NCBI RefSeq assembly: GCF_021590045.1
Contig: NZ_CP062221.1
Span: 2,728,001 to 2,792,000, forward strand
Direction of reading: 5' to 3'
DNA length: 64,000 nucleotides
Origin: Cellulomonas palmilytica
Lineage (GTDB): Bacteria > Actinomycetota > Actinomycetes > Actinomycetales > Cellulomonadaceae
Of the stretch, positions 50,989 to 60,041 are shown one piece after another (the stretch's first letter is position 1; each line of letters opens with the position of its first letter). A program made the position numbers and the translations under genes. The notes below the pieces were generated by a model, which was not told the origin of the DNA, searched no databases, and saw only the letters and a list, made by a program, of their open reading frames with translations.

Positions 50989-52487
50989 TGCCCGCCGCCT
51001 CCGGTCCCACCCTGACGAACGACGAGACGAGACCCGTGACGACGTCCCCCGCCCCCGCTGCCTCCGCCGTGCTCTCCGAGGGCGCCGCCGAGCACGCCTC
51101 GCGCGAGCTGCTGCGCCTCGCGACCGCCGGCTCGGTCGACGACGGCAAGTCCACGCTCATCGGCCGCCTGCTGTACGACACGAAGTCGGTGCTGGCCGAC
51201 CAGCTCTCGGCCGTCGAGCGCGCCACCGCGGCGCGCGGCGCCGCCGCGGGCGAGGTCGACCTGGCGCTGCTCACCGACGGCCTGCGCGCCGAGCGCGAGC
51301 AGGGCATCACGATCGACGTGGCGTACCGCTACTTCTCCACCGCGCGGCGCGCGTTCGTCCTCGCGGACACGCCCGGCCACGTGCAGTACACGCGCAACAT
51401 GGTCACCGGCGCGTCGACCGCGCAGCTCGCGATCGTGCTCGTCGACGCGCGCAAGGGCGTGCTCGAGCAGACGCGCCGGCACGCCACGGTCGCCGCGCTG
51501 CTCGGCGTCCCGCACGTGCTGCTCGCGGTCAACAAGATGGACCTCGTGGACTTCGACGAGGCCGTCTTCCGGTCGATCGCCGAGGACTTCTCCGCGTACG
51601 CGGCGGGGCTCGGGCTGCCGGACGTGCTCGCCGTGCCGGTGTCCGCGCTGGCCGGCGACAACGTCGTCGACCGCTCGACGCGCACCCCCTGGTACGACGG
51701 CCCGACCCTGCTCGAGCACCTCGAGACCGTGCCGGTCTCGGACGCGCGCGCCGACGACGACCTGCGCCTGCCGGTCCAGGTGGTGATCCGGCCGCGCACG
51801 GCCGAGCACCCCGACTACCGCGGGTACGCGGGCCGCATCGCGTCCGGCACCGTGCGGGTGGGCGACGCGCTCACGGTCCTGCCGTCCGGCAAGACGAGCG
51901 TCGTGACGGGCATCGACACGTTCGACGGCCCGCTCGCCGAGGCCTCGGCCGGGCACTCGGTGACGGTCCGCCTGGCCGACGAGCTCGACATCTCCCGCGG
52001 CGACGTGCTCGTCCCGACCGGCGCTTCCGTGACGCTCGGGCAGGACCTCGTCGGGACGGTGTGCTGGCTGTCCGAGCGCCGCTCGGTGCTCGGCGCCCGC
52101 CTGCTCGTGCGCATCGGCACGCGCACCGTGCGCGCGCTGCTGCGCGAGGTCGACGCGCGCCTCGACGTCGACACGCAGACCGTCGAGCTGTTCAGCGGCG
52201 TCGACACGCTGCACCAGGTCGACGCGACCGACACCTCGTCGGACGCCGCGCCCTCGGGCCTCGGGCTCAACGCGATCGGGCGCGTCCGCGTCCGGCTCGC
52301 CGAGCCCGTCCTGCTGGACGACTACGCCGACCACCGCGGCACGGGCGCGTTCCTGCTCGTCGACCCGGCCGACGGCACGACCCTCGCCGCGGGCATGGTC
52401 GGCCCCACGCTGCTCGACCGGCTCGCGCCGGAGCCCGCGCAGGACGACGCCACGGACGCGGACTGGCTCGCCGGGGCGGGCATCTGA
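50988..52487 (+). CDS. cysN: Sulfate adenylyltransferase subunit 1 (GTPase)
   Basis: 499 residues, an EF-Tu-like GTPase that drives ATP sulfurylase. G1 is SVDDGKST (~49), G2 is REQGITIDVAYRYF, G3 is DTPGHVQYTRNM, and G4 is NKMDLVDF. Beta-barrel domains follow. There is no C-terminal APS kinase domain, so it is CysN and not a CysNC fusion, in agreement with an APS-reducing pathway. The ATG shares one base with the cysD stop (TGATG). Confidence 0.93.
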   Translation: MPAASGPTLTNDETRPVTTSPAPAASAVLSEGAAEHASRELLRLATAGSVDDGKSTLIGRLLYDTKSVLADQLSAVERATAARGAAAGEVDLALLTDGLRAEREQGITIDVAYRYFSTARRAFVLADTPGHVQYTRNMVTGASTAQLAIVLVDARKGVLEQTRRHATVAALLGVPHVLLAVNKMDLVDFDEAVFRSIAEDFSAYAAGLGLPDVLAVPVSALAGDNVVDRSTRTPWYDGPTLLEHLETVPVSDARADDDLRLPVQVVIRPRTAEHPDYRGYAGRIASGTVRVGDALTVLPSGKTSVVTGIDTFDGPLAEASAGHSVTVRLADELDISRGDVLVPTGASVTLGQDLVGTVCWLSERRSVLGARLLVRIGTRTVRALLREVDARLDVDTQTVELFSGVDTLHQVDATDTSSDAAPSGLGLNAIGRVRVRLAEPVLLDDYADHRGTGAFLLVDPADGTTLAAGMVGPTLLDRLAPEPAQDDATDADWLAGAGI

Positions 52488-53680
52488 TGCACCCGCTCCT
52501 GCTGGACCTGCGCGGACGGCGCGTGCTCGTCGTCGGCGGAGGTCCGGTCGCGGCCCGACGAGCCGCGCGGCTCGTCGAGGACGGCGGTGACGTGCTCGTC
52601 GTCGCGCCCGCGGTGTGCGAGGACCTCGCGTCTCTCGCCGCGCGCGGCGCCGTGCGCTGGGAGCAGCGCGAGTACGCCACCGGCGACCTCGCCGGGGCAT
52701 GGCTCGTGCACACCGCCACGGGCGTCCGGGCGATCGACGAGCGGGTCGCGGCCGACGCCGAACGCGAGCGCGTGTGGTGCGTGCGCGCCGACGACCACGC
52801 CGCGTCCTCCGCGTGGACGCCCGCGGTCGCGCGGGCCGGGGACGTCACGGTCGCGGTCAACGCGGGCGGCGACCCCCGCCGTGCCGCGGCGCTGCGCTCC
52901 GCCATCTCGCTCCTCCTCGACACCGGTGGCCTCCCGCTGCGCCACCACCGCCCGCCCACGACCGGCTCGGTCACGCTCGTCGGCGGCGGCCCGGGCGACC
53001 CGGGGCTCATCACGACCAAGGGCCGGCGCGCGCTCGCCGAGGCCGACGTCGTCGTGGTCGACCGGCTCGGGCCGCGCGAGCTGCTCGCCGAGCTGCCCGA
53101 CGACGTCGAGGTGGTCGAGGCGGGCAAGGCGCCGCACGCGCACACGCTCACGCAGTCCCAGATCAACGCGCTGCTCGTCGAGCGAGCCCGCGCCGGGCTG
53201 CGCGTCGTGCGGCTCAAGGGCGGCGACCCGTACGTGCTCGGCCGCGGCGGCGAGGAGGTCGCTGCGTGCGTCGCGGCCGGTGTCCCCGTCACGGTCGTGC
53301 CGGGTGTGACGAGCGCGATCGCCGTGCCGGGTGCCGCGGGGATCCCCGTGACGCACCGCGGGCTGTCGCGCCAGGTCACGATCCTGTCCGCGCACGACAC
53401 CGAGCCCGACTGGACCGCGCTCGCGCGGCTCGGCGGCACGCTCGTGCTCCTCATGGGCGTGGCGCGCATCGAGGCGTACGCCCGCGCGCTCGTCGAGCAC
53501 GGCGCGGACCCCGGGACGCCCGTCGCCGTCGTCGAGAGCGGCACGCTGCCCGGCCAGCGCACGACGGTCGGCACGCTCGCGACCATCGCGGACCTCGCGC
53601 GCGAGCGCGCGGTGGCCAACCCCGCGGTGATCGTCGTGGGCGACGTCGCGGCCCTCGCCGACGTCCCGACGGACGCCTGA
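52487..53680 (+). CDS. cysG: Siroheme synthase (CysG-type, dehydrogenase + methyltransferase)
   Basis: 397 residues. The N-terminal precorrin-2 dehydrogenase-like half (VLVVGGGPVAARRAARLVED, ~14-33) is fused to an S-adenosylmethionine uroporphyrinogen-III C-methyltransferase (SVTLVGGGPGDPGLITTKG ~163, then VVRLKGGDPYVLGRGGEE and TVVPGVTSAIAVPGAAGIPVTHR). It makes siroheme, the prosthetic group of the SirA enzyme at the head of the same operon. TGATG couples it to cysN. Confidence 0.93.
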   Translation: MHPLLLDLRGRRVLVVGGGPVAARRAARLVEDGGDVLVVAPAVCEDLASLAARGAVRWEQREYATGDLAGAWLVHTATGVRAIDERVAADAERERVWCVRADDHAASSAWTPAVARAGDVTVAVNAGGDPRRAAALRSAISLLLDTGGLPLRHHRPPTTGSVTLVGGGPGDPGLITTKGRRALAEADVVVVDRLGPRELLAELPDDVEVVEAGKAPHAHTLTQSQINALLVERARAGLRVVRLKGGDPYVLGRGGEEVAACVAAGVPVTVVPGVTSAIAVPGAAGIPVTHRGLSRQVTILSAHDTEPDWTALARLGGTLVLLMGVARIEAYARALVEHGADPGTPVAVVESGTLPGQRTTVGTLATIADLARERAVANPAVIVVGDVAALADVPTDA

Positions 53681-53736
53681 CGACGGCGACGTCGGGCGAC
53701 GACGACGCGACGACGACGCGGCGACGACGGCGTGAC
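53681..53736 (+). repeat. GACGAC-type low-complexity spacer
   Basis: The gap after cysG is largely imperfect CGACG/GACGAC microrepeats. It has no coding signal and no clear hairpin, and may simply be slippage-prone spacer. Confidence 0.5.
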
Positions 53737-53763
53737 CGACCCGCACCGCACGCCCGCGCGCCC

Positions 53764-53769
53764 TACGGT
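53764..53769 (+). promoter_or_regulatory. -10 box of probable leaderless transcript
   Basis: TACGGT lies six bases before ATG 53776, with no separate ribosome-binding site beyond a too-close GGAG. The same TACGGT-SGGAGC-ATG string recurs at 60030-60044. Confidence 0.45.
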
Positions 53770-53775
53770 CGGAGC

Positions 53776-54570
53776 ATGACCGACTCCCCCGCGCTCGACG
53801 TGCTGCTGCACGCGACCGCCGCGACGCCCGCACGCCTCGAGCCCCGCGACGACGAGTCGGAGCTCGTCGCGCTGCTCGACGACCGCGGCCCGGGCCGGTC
53901 CGTGCGTGCCAACATGATCGCGACGCTCGACGGCGCCGCGACCGGCCCGGACCACGTGACGGGCTCGATCAACGGCCCGGCCGACCTGCGGGTGTTCACC
54001 GCGCTGCGCGCGCTGGCGGACGTGGTGCTCGTCGGCGCCGGCACGGTCCGCCAGGAGCGCTACCGCGAGCTCGACCTGCCGCCCGCGGTGGCCGCGACGC
54101 GCCGCGCGCACGGCCGCGGCGACCGCCCCGCACTTGCCGTCGTGACGCGGTCCGGCGACGTGCCCGACGCGCTCCTCGACGGGGCCCACCCGCCCCTGGT
54201 CGTCACGTGCGCGACGAGCCCGCGGGTCGACGCGCTGCGCGACCGCCTGGGCGACGGGCTCGTCGTGGCCGGGCACTCGGCGGTCGACCTGCGGGGCGGC
54301 CTCGACGCTCTGGCCGAGCGCGGGCTGACCGCGGTGCTGACCGAGGGCGGGCCGAGCCTGCTCGCCGAGCTCGTGACGCTCGACCTCGTCGACGAGCTGT
54401 TCCTCACGTGGAGCCCGACGCTCGTCGGCGGTCCCGCGCCGCGCGTCCTGGACGGCGCGCCGTGGCTGCGCGCGCCCCTGCCCGCGCGCCTCGTGCAGCT
54501 GCTGCACGCCGACGGCGTGCTGCTCGGCAGGTGGGACCTGCGCGTGGCCAGCCGGGACGCGCGCGGATGA
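53776..54570 (+). CDS. RibD C-terminal / dihydrofolate-reductase-like pyrimidine reductase
   Basis: 264 residues of the RibD-C reductase fold. RANMIATLDGAATGPDHVTG (~45-64) is the substrate loop, VLVGAGTVRQERYREL (~85-100) the NADPH region, and LTEGGPSLLAELVTLDLVDE (~195-215) the family's terminal motif. There is no deaminase domain and no riboflavin gene nearby. It may therefore reduce another pyrimidine or pterin-like substrate. A leaderless start fits the -10 box at 53764. Confidence 0.8.
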   Translation: MTDSPALDVLLHATAATPARLEPRDDESELVALLDDRGPGRSVRANMIATLDGAATGPDHVTGSINGPADLRVFTALRALADVVLVGAGTVRQERYRELDLPPAVAATRRAHGRGDRPALAVVTRSGDVPDALLDGAHPPLVVTCATSPRVDALRDRLGDGLVVAGHSAVDLRGGLDALAERGLTAVLTEGGPSLLAELVTLDLVDELFLTWSPTLVGGPAPRVLDGAPWLRAPLPARLVQLLHADGVLLGRWDLRVASRDARG

Positions 54571-54571
54571 C

Positions 54572-54577
54572 TAGGCT
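54572..54577 (+). promoter_or_regulatory. -10 box of probable leaderless transcript
   Basis: TAGGCT lies seven bases before GTG 54585. It matches the TAnnnT consensus, and no ribosome-binding site is present for this gene. Confidence 0.4.
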
Positions 54578-54584
54578 CGGCCAC

Positions 54585-55070
54585 GTGACCGACACGATCC
54601 TGGTGCTCATCGAGGACACCCTCGCGCCCGTCGACGTCCAGCACCTCCTCGCCCTCCACGAGGACGAGGAGCTCGCGTACCACGTGCTGGTGCCCGCCGA
54701 CAGCGACCGCCCGCTGCTGCCGACGATCGTCGACAACCTCGGGCTCGGCGAGATCAAGGGCGCGCTCGAGCGCCTGCGCGGCAAGGAGCCCACCGAGCGC
54801 GAGGCGGTCGCGACGGCCGCCGAGCAGCTCGCGACGACGCTCGCGGAGTTCGCGGCGGCCGGCCGGACCGCGACGGGCGAGGTCGTCGACGACGACCCGC
54901 TGCCCGCGCTCCGCGCCGCCGCGACCGCGCAGGACGCACGCGAGGTCGCGATCGTGACGTACCCGCACGCGTGGCTCGACACGTTCCACCGCGACTGGGC
55001 GTCCCGCGCGCGCGAGGACCTGCGGATCCCGGTGCTGCACCTGTACTCGGGCACGTCCGAGCTCGGCTGA
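54585..55070 (+). CDS. Hypothetical protein, possibly universal-stress-like
   Basis: 161 residues starting with TDTILVLIEDTLAPVDVQHL, which has the beta-strand/Asp opening of a UspA-like alpha/beta fold. Later EVAIVTYPHAWLDTFHRDWA and a closing VLHLYSGTSELG are present. The UspA ATP-binding glycine loop is not evident, so family membership is uncertain. It is followed directly by a strong terminator hairpin and seems to be transcribed alone or with the RibD-like gene. Confidence 0.65.
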   Translation: MTDTILVLIEDTLAPVDVQHLLALHEDEELAYHVLVPADSDRPLLPTIVDNLGLGEIKGALERLRGKEPTEREAVATAAEQLATTLAEFAAAGRTATGEVVDDDPLPALRAAATAQDAREVAIVTYPHAWLDTFHRDWASRAREDLRIPVLHLYSGTSELG

Positions 55071-55100
55071 CGCCGGCGGACGCGGCGACACAGGACGCGC

Positions 55101-55134
55101 GAGGGCCCGACGAGCGCGTGCTCGTCGGGCCCTC
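55101..55134. terminator. Perfect 15-bp hairpin terminator between convergent genes
   Basis: GAGGGCCCGACGAGC (55101-55115), loop GCGT, then GCTCGTCGGGCCCTC (55120-55134), a perfect stem. It separates the 54585 gene from the convergent ATP-grasp ligase and should work in both directions. Confidence 0.88.
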
Positions 55135-55155
55135 GTAGGTACGGGGTCGGGTGCC

Positions 55156-56421
55156 TCAGAAGCCCGTGTCGGTGGGCTCCGGGTACCAGCGGCGGAACTT
55201 GCGCACCTGGTTGACCGCGGCCGCGAGCACGTAGAACCGCCGACGCAGCGAGAGGTCCTTGCCGTACCGCAGCGGGTGGGCTGTCGCGCGCGAGCGCACG
55301 AGACGCCGCACGCGGTCGGCGAGCTGCGGGTCGCGGACGTACCGCAGCAGCAGCCGGTGCGGGACGATCGAGTACAGCACCTCGCGGTCGACGACGACGG
55401 GGTCGACGGCTCGGCCCTCGATGCGGTCCTCCACGACGAACCGCACGGGGTTCGCCCCCGCGGCGGTCACGTAGTAGTTGTTCCGCCCGATGCGCGGGTT
55501 GACCTCGAAGAACCGGAACTTCCCGGTGCGCGGGTCGACCTTGACGTCGAAGTTCGCGAAGCCCACGTAGCCCGTCGCGGTGAGGAACCGGCGCGCCTGC
55601 TCGAGCATCGCGTCGTCGCGGTACGTGATCATCGCGGCGGGGTTGCCCAGGCCCGACGGCGTGTGCTCCTCGAGCAGCACGTGGGCGCTGCACAGGAGCG
55701 TGACCTGGCCGCGCTGGTCGACGTACGCGGTGACGGACCGCATCTGCGTGTCGTCGCCCGGCACGAGCTCCTGCACGACGAACCGGCCGCGGTACCCCGC
55801 GGCGCGCAGCGAGCGCCACAGCGTGGAGAGCTCGTCGGGGGTCGCGATCTCGAAGACCTTCTTCTTGCCCTCGAACTCGACCTCCTGGTAGTCCGCGCTG
55901 CTCGCCGCCTTCGCGATGAGCGGGTACTCCAGGTCGACCGGGACGTCCGGGTCCTGCGGGCCGAAGGACTGGACGATCGTGCGCGGCACCGAGATGTCGA
56001 GCTCGGCGCAGATCTCCGCGAACGTCGCCTTGTCGCTGATGCGGGCCAGCAGGTCCGCCGAGAGGAACGGCACCGCGTAGAAGGGCTCGAGCTCGGCGCG
56101 GTGCTCGACGACGACGCGCACGAGCCAGTCCGAGTTCGCCATGAGCAGCAGGCGGCGGTCGGGCAGGCGGCGCGCGACCTGCAGCAGGCGGTCGACGAGC
56201 TGGCGCGGGTCGTGCCCGTCGGCGACGATCTCGTGCTCGACGATCCCCGAGTGCTGCACGGGGCCGAGCGCGGCGCCCGCGACCACGACGGAGGTCACGC
56301 CGTACTGCTCGTGGAACGAGCGCGCGAGCGCGTAGACACCGATGTCCGCGCCGAGGATCACGGGCTGGAGCGCACGCGCGTCCGTCCCGTGACCCCCGGC
56401 GTGGGTGCTGTTCTGGGTCAC
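55156..56421 (-). CDS. ATP-grasp carboxylate-amine ligase, possible peptidoglycan cross-bridge D-amino-acid ligase
   Basis: 421 residues with an ATP-grasp core. LEYPLIAKAASSADYQEVEF (~165-185) carries the ATP-binding Lys. FVVQELVPGDDTQMRS (~218) and FRFFEVNPRIGRNNYYVTAA (~305, metal-binding Glu/Asn) follow, after an N-terminal LMANSDWLVR region. The closest characterised type I can think of is D-aspartate ligase, which adds D-Asp to the peptidoglycan side chain; Cellulomonas walls carry Orn with D-Glu or D-Asp bridges. The link is an inference from family and genus. GTG 56421 overlaps the gnd stop as GTGA. Confidence 0.7.
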   Translation of the reverse strand: MTQNSTHAGGHGTDARALQPVILGADIGVYALARSFHEQYGVTSVVVAGAALGPVQHSGIVEHEIVADGHDPRQLVDRLLQVARRLPDRRLLLMANSDWLVRVVVEHRAELEPFYAVPFLSADLLARISDKATFAEICAELDISVPRTIVQSFGPQDPDVPVDLEYPLIAKAASSADYQEVEFEGKKKVFEIATPDELSTLWRSLRAAGYRGRFVVQELVPGDDTQMRSVTAYVDQRGQVTLLCSAHVLLEEHTPSGLGNPAAMITYRDDAMLEQARRFLTATGYVGFANFDVKVDPRTGKFRFFEVNPRIGRNNYYVTAAGANPVRFVVEDRIEGRAVDPVVVDREVLYSIVPHRLLLRYVRDPQLADRVRRLVRSRATAHPLRYGKDLSLRRRFYVLAAAVNQVRKFRRWYPEPTDTGF

Positions 56422-57878
56422 GCGTCCTGCTCGGTGCGGTCGCCCGACCACAGCGTGTGGAACGAGCCGTCGCGGTCGGTGCGGCGGTAGGTGTGCGCGC
56501 CGAAGAAGTCGCGCTGCGCCTGGATGAGGGCGGCGGGCAGGCGCTCGGCCCGCACGCCGTCGTAGTACGCGAGCGAGGAGGAGAACGCCGGGGTGGGCAC
56601 GCCGTGCAGCGCGGCGCCCGCGACGATCCGACGCCACGCCGCCACGCCGTTGCCGACCGCGCCGGCGAAGTACTCGTCGGCGAGCAGCAGCGGCAGCTGC
56701 GGGGCGCGCTCGTACGCCTCGGTGATGCGGTTGAGGAACCGCGCACGGATGATGCACCCGCCGCGCCAGATGCGGGCCATGGCCCCGCGGTCGATGTCCC
56801 AGCCGAACTGCTGCGACGCGGCGGCGATCTGGTCGAAGCCCTGCGAGTACGCGACCACCTTCGAGGCGTACAGCGCCAGGCGCACGTCCTCGACGAACGC
56901 GTCCCGGTCGGTGATCTCCCACGGCGTGGTCGCCGCGGGCAGCACACCGCGAGCGGCCTCGCGCTGCGGCACGCCACCGGACAGGGCGCGCGCGAACGTG
57001 GCCTCCGCGATGCCCGTGATCGGCACGCCGAGGTCCAGACCGTTCTGCACGGTCCAGCGGCCCGTGCCCTTCTGCTCCGCCTGGTCGAGCACGATGTCGA
57101 CGAACGCCGACCCCGTCGCCGCGTCGACGTGCTGCAGCACGTCCGCGGTGATCTCGATCAGGAACGACTCCAGGTCGCCCGTGTTCCACTCCGCGAAGAT
57201 CTGCCCGATCTCCGACGCCGACGCACCCAGGCCCTGCTTGAGCAGGTCGTACGCCTCGGCGATGAGCTGCATGTCGGCGTACTCGATGCCGTTGTGCACC
57301 ATCTTGACGAAGTGGCCCGCACCGTCGGGGCCCACGTACGTGCAGCACGGCACGCCGTCGACCTTCGCCGCGATCTTCTCCAGGATCGGGCCGAGCGACT
57401 CGTACGACTCACGGGTGCCGCCGGGCATGATCGACGGGCCGAGGAGCGCGCCCTCCTCACCGCCCGAGACCCCGGACCCGACGAAGTGCAGACCCTTCGC
57501 ACGCAGCGCGTTCTCCCGACGCACCGTGTCCGGGAAGTGCGCGTTCCCGGCGTCGACGACGATGTCGCCCTCCTCCAGGAACGGCACGAGCTCGTCGATC
57601 ACCGCGTCCGTGGCCGCACCGGCCTTGACCATCACGACGACCTTGCGCGGCCGCTCGAGGGACGCCACGAAGTCCGCGACCGACTCCGACGGCACGAACG
57701 TGCCCTCGTCGCCGTGCTCGGCGACCAGCGAGGCCGTCTTCTCCCACGACCGGTTGTGCACGGCCACCGTGAAGCCGTTGCGGGCGAAGTTGCGCGCCAG
57801 GTTGCGGCCCATGACCGCGAGCCCGGTCACGCCGATCTGCGCGATCCCGACCTGACCGCCGGGGGCGATGTCGACCAT
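56418..57878 (-). CDS. gnd: 6-phosphogluconate dehydrogenase (decarboxylating)
   Basis: 486 residues, full-length pentose-phosphate enzyme giving ribulose-5-phosphate, CO2 and NADPH. N-terminal IGVTGLAVMGRNLARNFARN (~15-34) is the coenzyme fold. VMVKAGAATDAVIDEL, VDAGNAHFPDT, FVGSGVSGGEEGAL (~128) and VGPDGAGHFVKMVHNGIEY (~180, catalytic Lys) are signatures. It is coupled by GTGA to the downstream ATP-grasp gene. Confidence 0.94.
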   Translation of the reverse strand: MVDIAPGGQVGIAQIGVTGLAVMGRNLARNFARNGFTVAVHNRSWEKTASLVAEHGDEGTFVPSESVADFVASLERPRKVVVMVKAGAATDAVIDELVPFLEEGDIVVDAGNAHFPDTVRRENALRAKGLHFVGSGVSGGEEGALLGPSIMPGGTRESYESLGPILEKIAAKVDGVPCCTYVGPDGAGHFVKMVHNGIEYADMQLIAEAYDLLKQGLGASASEIGQIFAEWNTGDLESFLIEITADVLQHVDAATGSAFVDIVLDQAEQKGTGRWTVQNGLDLGVPITGIAEATFARALSGGVPQREAARGVLPAATTPWEITDRDAFVEDVRLALYASKVVAYSQGFDQIAAASQQFGWDIDRGAMARIWRGGCIIRARFLNRITEAYERAPQLPLLLADEYFAGAVGNGVAAWRRIVAGAALHGVPTPAFSSSLAYYDGVRAERLPAALIQAQRDFFGAHTYRRTDRDGSFHTLWSGDRTEQDA

Positions 57879-58102
57879 GCTGTGTGGTGCTCCTTCGGTT
57901 CGTCGCCTCGGCAGGTCGGGCGCGCGCCGTCCCGTCTCCGCCCGGCTGCGTGCCCGGCTCGTGAGGGGACCGACGCCACGGACCCGGTGGCTCCTGCCGG
58001 ATGTCGTGGTCCCGGCGGTGCCGCCGGGTGAGGTGCCGCCTCAGCCTAGTGCGCGGCCCGGGTCGCTCCGCCGGGACGATCAGGGGTCAAGATGTCTCAC
58101 CG

Positions 58103-58612
58103 TCACACCGCCGCACGTGTGAGGTCCTCGCGCATCGCGGCGAGCAGCGCGGACCCCGCGCCGAGCCGGTTCTCGACGAGTGCGAGCGCCGACGCGTCGA
58201 CCCGCTGGGCGGCCGCACGAGCCGTGTCCTCGACCAGCCGCGCGAGCGTCGCGGCGGGCAGCGACGTCGCCCGGTCGGCGAGCGCGAGGCGCACGAGGCG
58301 CCCGCGCGCGTCGACCTCGACGCGCACCTCGCCGCGCGTCGAGCGTGCCGACGCGGTGAGCCCTGCGAGCTCGTCGCGCAGCGCCTCGGCCGCCGCGGCG
58401 CGACGCGCGGCGTCCTGCACCTGCTGCGCGATCCGCTCGGTCGCGCCCTCGTGCCACGCGCGCCCCGCGGCGGCCGTGGCCCCCGGCTCCGTCGCAGCAC
58501 CGGGTGCCGCGTGCGCACCCGCCGGCGGCTGCGCCACCGGCCGCGCCGCCCGACGGCCCTGCGGCACGAAGCCGCCGCTCGTCGTCCCCGTGCGTGGTCC
58601 GTCCCCGCTCAT
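58103..58612 (-). CDS. YbaB/EbfC-like nucleoid-associated protein
   Basis: 169 residues. A disordered Gly/Pro/Ala N-terminus (~60 residues) precedes a helix (RIAQQVQDAARRAAAAEALR), the beta-hairpin VRVEVDARGRLVRLALADRA (~95-114) typical of YbaB, and a long C-terminal helix. YbaB proteins are small DNA-binding dimers. Actinobacteria also carry paralogues near secretion genes. This one stands alone. Confidence 0.65.
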   Translation of the reverse strand: MSGDGPRTGTTSGGFVPQGRRAARPVAQPPAGAHAAPGAATEPGATAAAGRAWHEGATERIAQQVQDAARRAAAAEALRDELAGLTASARSTRGEVRVEVDARGRLVRLALADRATSLPAATLARLVEDTARAAAQRVDASALALVENRLGAGSALLAAMREDLTRAAV

Positions 58613-58780
58613 CGCCAGTCCCCCTGTCGCTCGTCACCCACGTCCACGCGGGCCGCGTGCCCGCAGTGAGACCCGCCGTCCCGGCCGGGTAGACGGACGC
58701 TAGCCGGGTCGCGGCGAGGCGCGTGCGCGTCCTCCACAGGCACTCGGCGCGCCCTGCACGCCCGCAGGGGTGGTGTTGCC

Positions 58781-58786
58781 TACGCT
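58781..58786 (+). promoter_or_regulatory. -10 box upstream of DUF3000 gene
   Basis: TACGCT lies eight bases before ATG 58795, with no ribosome-binding site between. It fits the TAnnnT-leaderless pattern seen at several starts in this window. Confidence 0.4.
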
Positions 58787-58794
58787 CGGCAACC

Positions 58795-59379
58795 ATGACC
58801 CCCGCCGGCCCCGACGACGTGCCAGTCGAGTTCGTCCAGGCCCTGCGCTCGCTGCGCGCCGTCACCGTCCGTCCCGAGGTGCTCCTCGACGAGGTGCCCG
58901 GCCCCGCGCGCATCGCGCCGTACTCCGCCGCGCTCACGGCCGAGGTCCGCACCGCCCGCCGGTCCGTCGCGGCCGCCGAGCTCGCGTCGGGCCGGTTCGT
59001 CGTGCTGTACGACCCCGCGGGGCAGGAGGCGTGGGACGGGCGGTTCCGCCTCGTGACGCTCGTGCGCGCGACGCTCGAGACGGAGGTCGGCGCGGACCCG
59101 CTGCTCGCGGAGGTCGCGTGGACGTGGTTCCTCGACGCGCTCGCGAGCGTCGGGCTCGAGGCGCACGCGGCGGGCGGCACGGTCACGCGCGTGCTGTCGC
59201 AGAGCTTCGGCGCGCTCGAGGTGCGCGCCGAGCAGACCGAGCTGGAGATCCGCGCGTCGTGGACGGCCGCGGACGAGGACCTGCGCGACCACCTGCGCGC
59301 GTGGGAGACGCTGCTGTGCACCGCGGCGGGCCTGCCCCCGCTGCCCGAGGGCGTCGTGCCGCTCGGCCCGCGTCACTGA
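58795..59379 (+). CDS. DUF3000 family protein
   Basis: 194 residues. It matches the actinobacterial DUF3000 pattern: VEFVQALRSLRAVTVRPEVL at the start, then RLVTLVRATLETEVGADPLL, VAWTWFLDALASVGLEAHA and VTRVLSQSFGALE. No catalytic motif or membrane segment is visible. It sits just upstream of the LuxR-type regulator and RNase D genes, a cluster conserved in many actinobacteria, but its function is unknown. Confidence 0.8.
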   Translation: MTPAGPDDVPVEFVQALRSLRAVTVRPEVLLDEVPGPARIAPYSAALTAEVRTARRSVAAAELASGRFVVLYDPAGQEAWDGRFRLVTLVRATLETEVGADPLLAEVAWTWFLDALASVGLEAHAAGGTVTRVLSQSFGALEVRAEQTELEIRASWTAADEDLRDHLRAWETLLCTAAGLPPLPEGVVPLGPRH

Positions 59380-59470
59380 CGCGCTCCTCACCCGCACGCC
59401 ACGTCACCGGAGTGACGGATTCGTCCGAGCGGGGCTCAAGTCCCCGGACCGGGGTGCCGATCAGCACGTC

Positions 59471-59974
59471 GTGAGCATCGAGCCGCTGCGCCGCGCACCC
59501 GTCGCCCGTCCTGCTGCCTCGGCGGCCCAGGTCGCGACGCGCCCCGCCGCGGCGCACCACATGTGCGTCGTCGTGACGGAGCTCGCCGACGGCGACGGGA
59601 GCACGCTGGTCCAGAACCTGCGCCGCCGCGGGACCCAGCGCGTGGTCGTGCTGACCCGACGCGCGAGCCGCCAGGAGCTGGGCGTCCTGCTCGCCGGTGG
59701 TGTGCGTGGCGCCGTCGCGGGCGCCACGGCCCCCTCGCTGCAGCGCACGCCGGCCGCTCCCCCGCCCGCGCCCACGCTGCCTGAGCTCACGAGCCGCGAG
59801 CTGAGCGTGCTCAAGCTCGTCGCGCAGGGTCGCAGCAACCGCCTCATCGGCGAGGAGCTGGGGCTGTCGGCGCTGACGGTCAAGAGCCACCTCGCGCGGA
59901 TCTCCCGCAAGTTCGGCACGGGTGACCGTGCGCACCTCGTCGCGATGTCGTTCCGTGGCGGACTCCTCGACTGA
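59471..59974 (+). CDS. LuxR-type HTH regulator with degenerate receiver
   Basis: 167 residues. The C-terminal LuxR/GerE helix-turn-helix is clear: LTSRELSVLKLVAQGRSNRL then IGEELGLSALTVKSHLARIS (~104-143). The N-terminal part (CVVVTELADGDGSTLVQNLR, VVVLTRRASRQELGVLLAGG) recalls a truncated receiver without a convincing phosphoacceptor Asp pocket, so it is probably not a classical response regulator. GTG 59471 is used. No kinase gene is nearby. Confidence 0.78.
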   Translation: MSIEPLRRAPVARPAASAAQVATRPAAAHHMCVVVTELADGDGSTLVQNLRRRGTQRVVVLTRRASRQELGVLLAGGVRGAVAGATAPSLQRTPAAPPPAPTLPELTSRELSVLKLVAQGRSNRLIGEELGLSALTVKSHLARISRKFGTGDRAHLVAMSFRGGLLD

Positions 59975-60029
59975 GGCTGTCGTCCCACGACTTGCGGCGC
60001 GCTTCGCCGTGCAGCCCAGCCACGTCGCC

Positions 60030-60035
60030 TACGGT
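60030..60035 (+). promoter_or_regulatory. -10 box of probable leaderless RNase D-like gene
   Basis: TACGGT lies six bases before ATG 60042, matching the arrangement at 53764 almost base for base (TACGGT then GGGAGC, ATG). Confidence 0.45.
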
Positions 60036-60041
60036 GGGAGC

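Noticed and set aside
53681..53736. GACGAC-rich spacer as a transcription terminator
   Set aside because: No stable stem-loop could be drawn; the sequence is a simple repeat.
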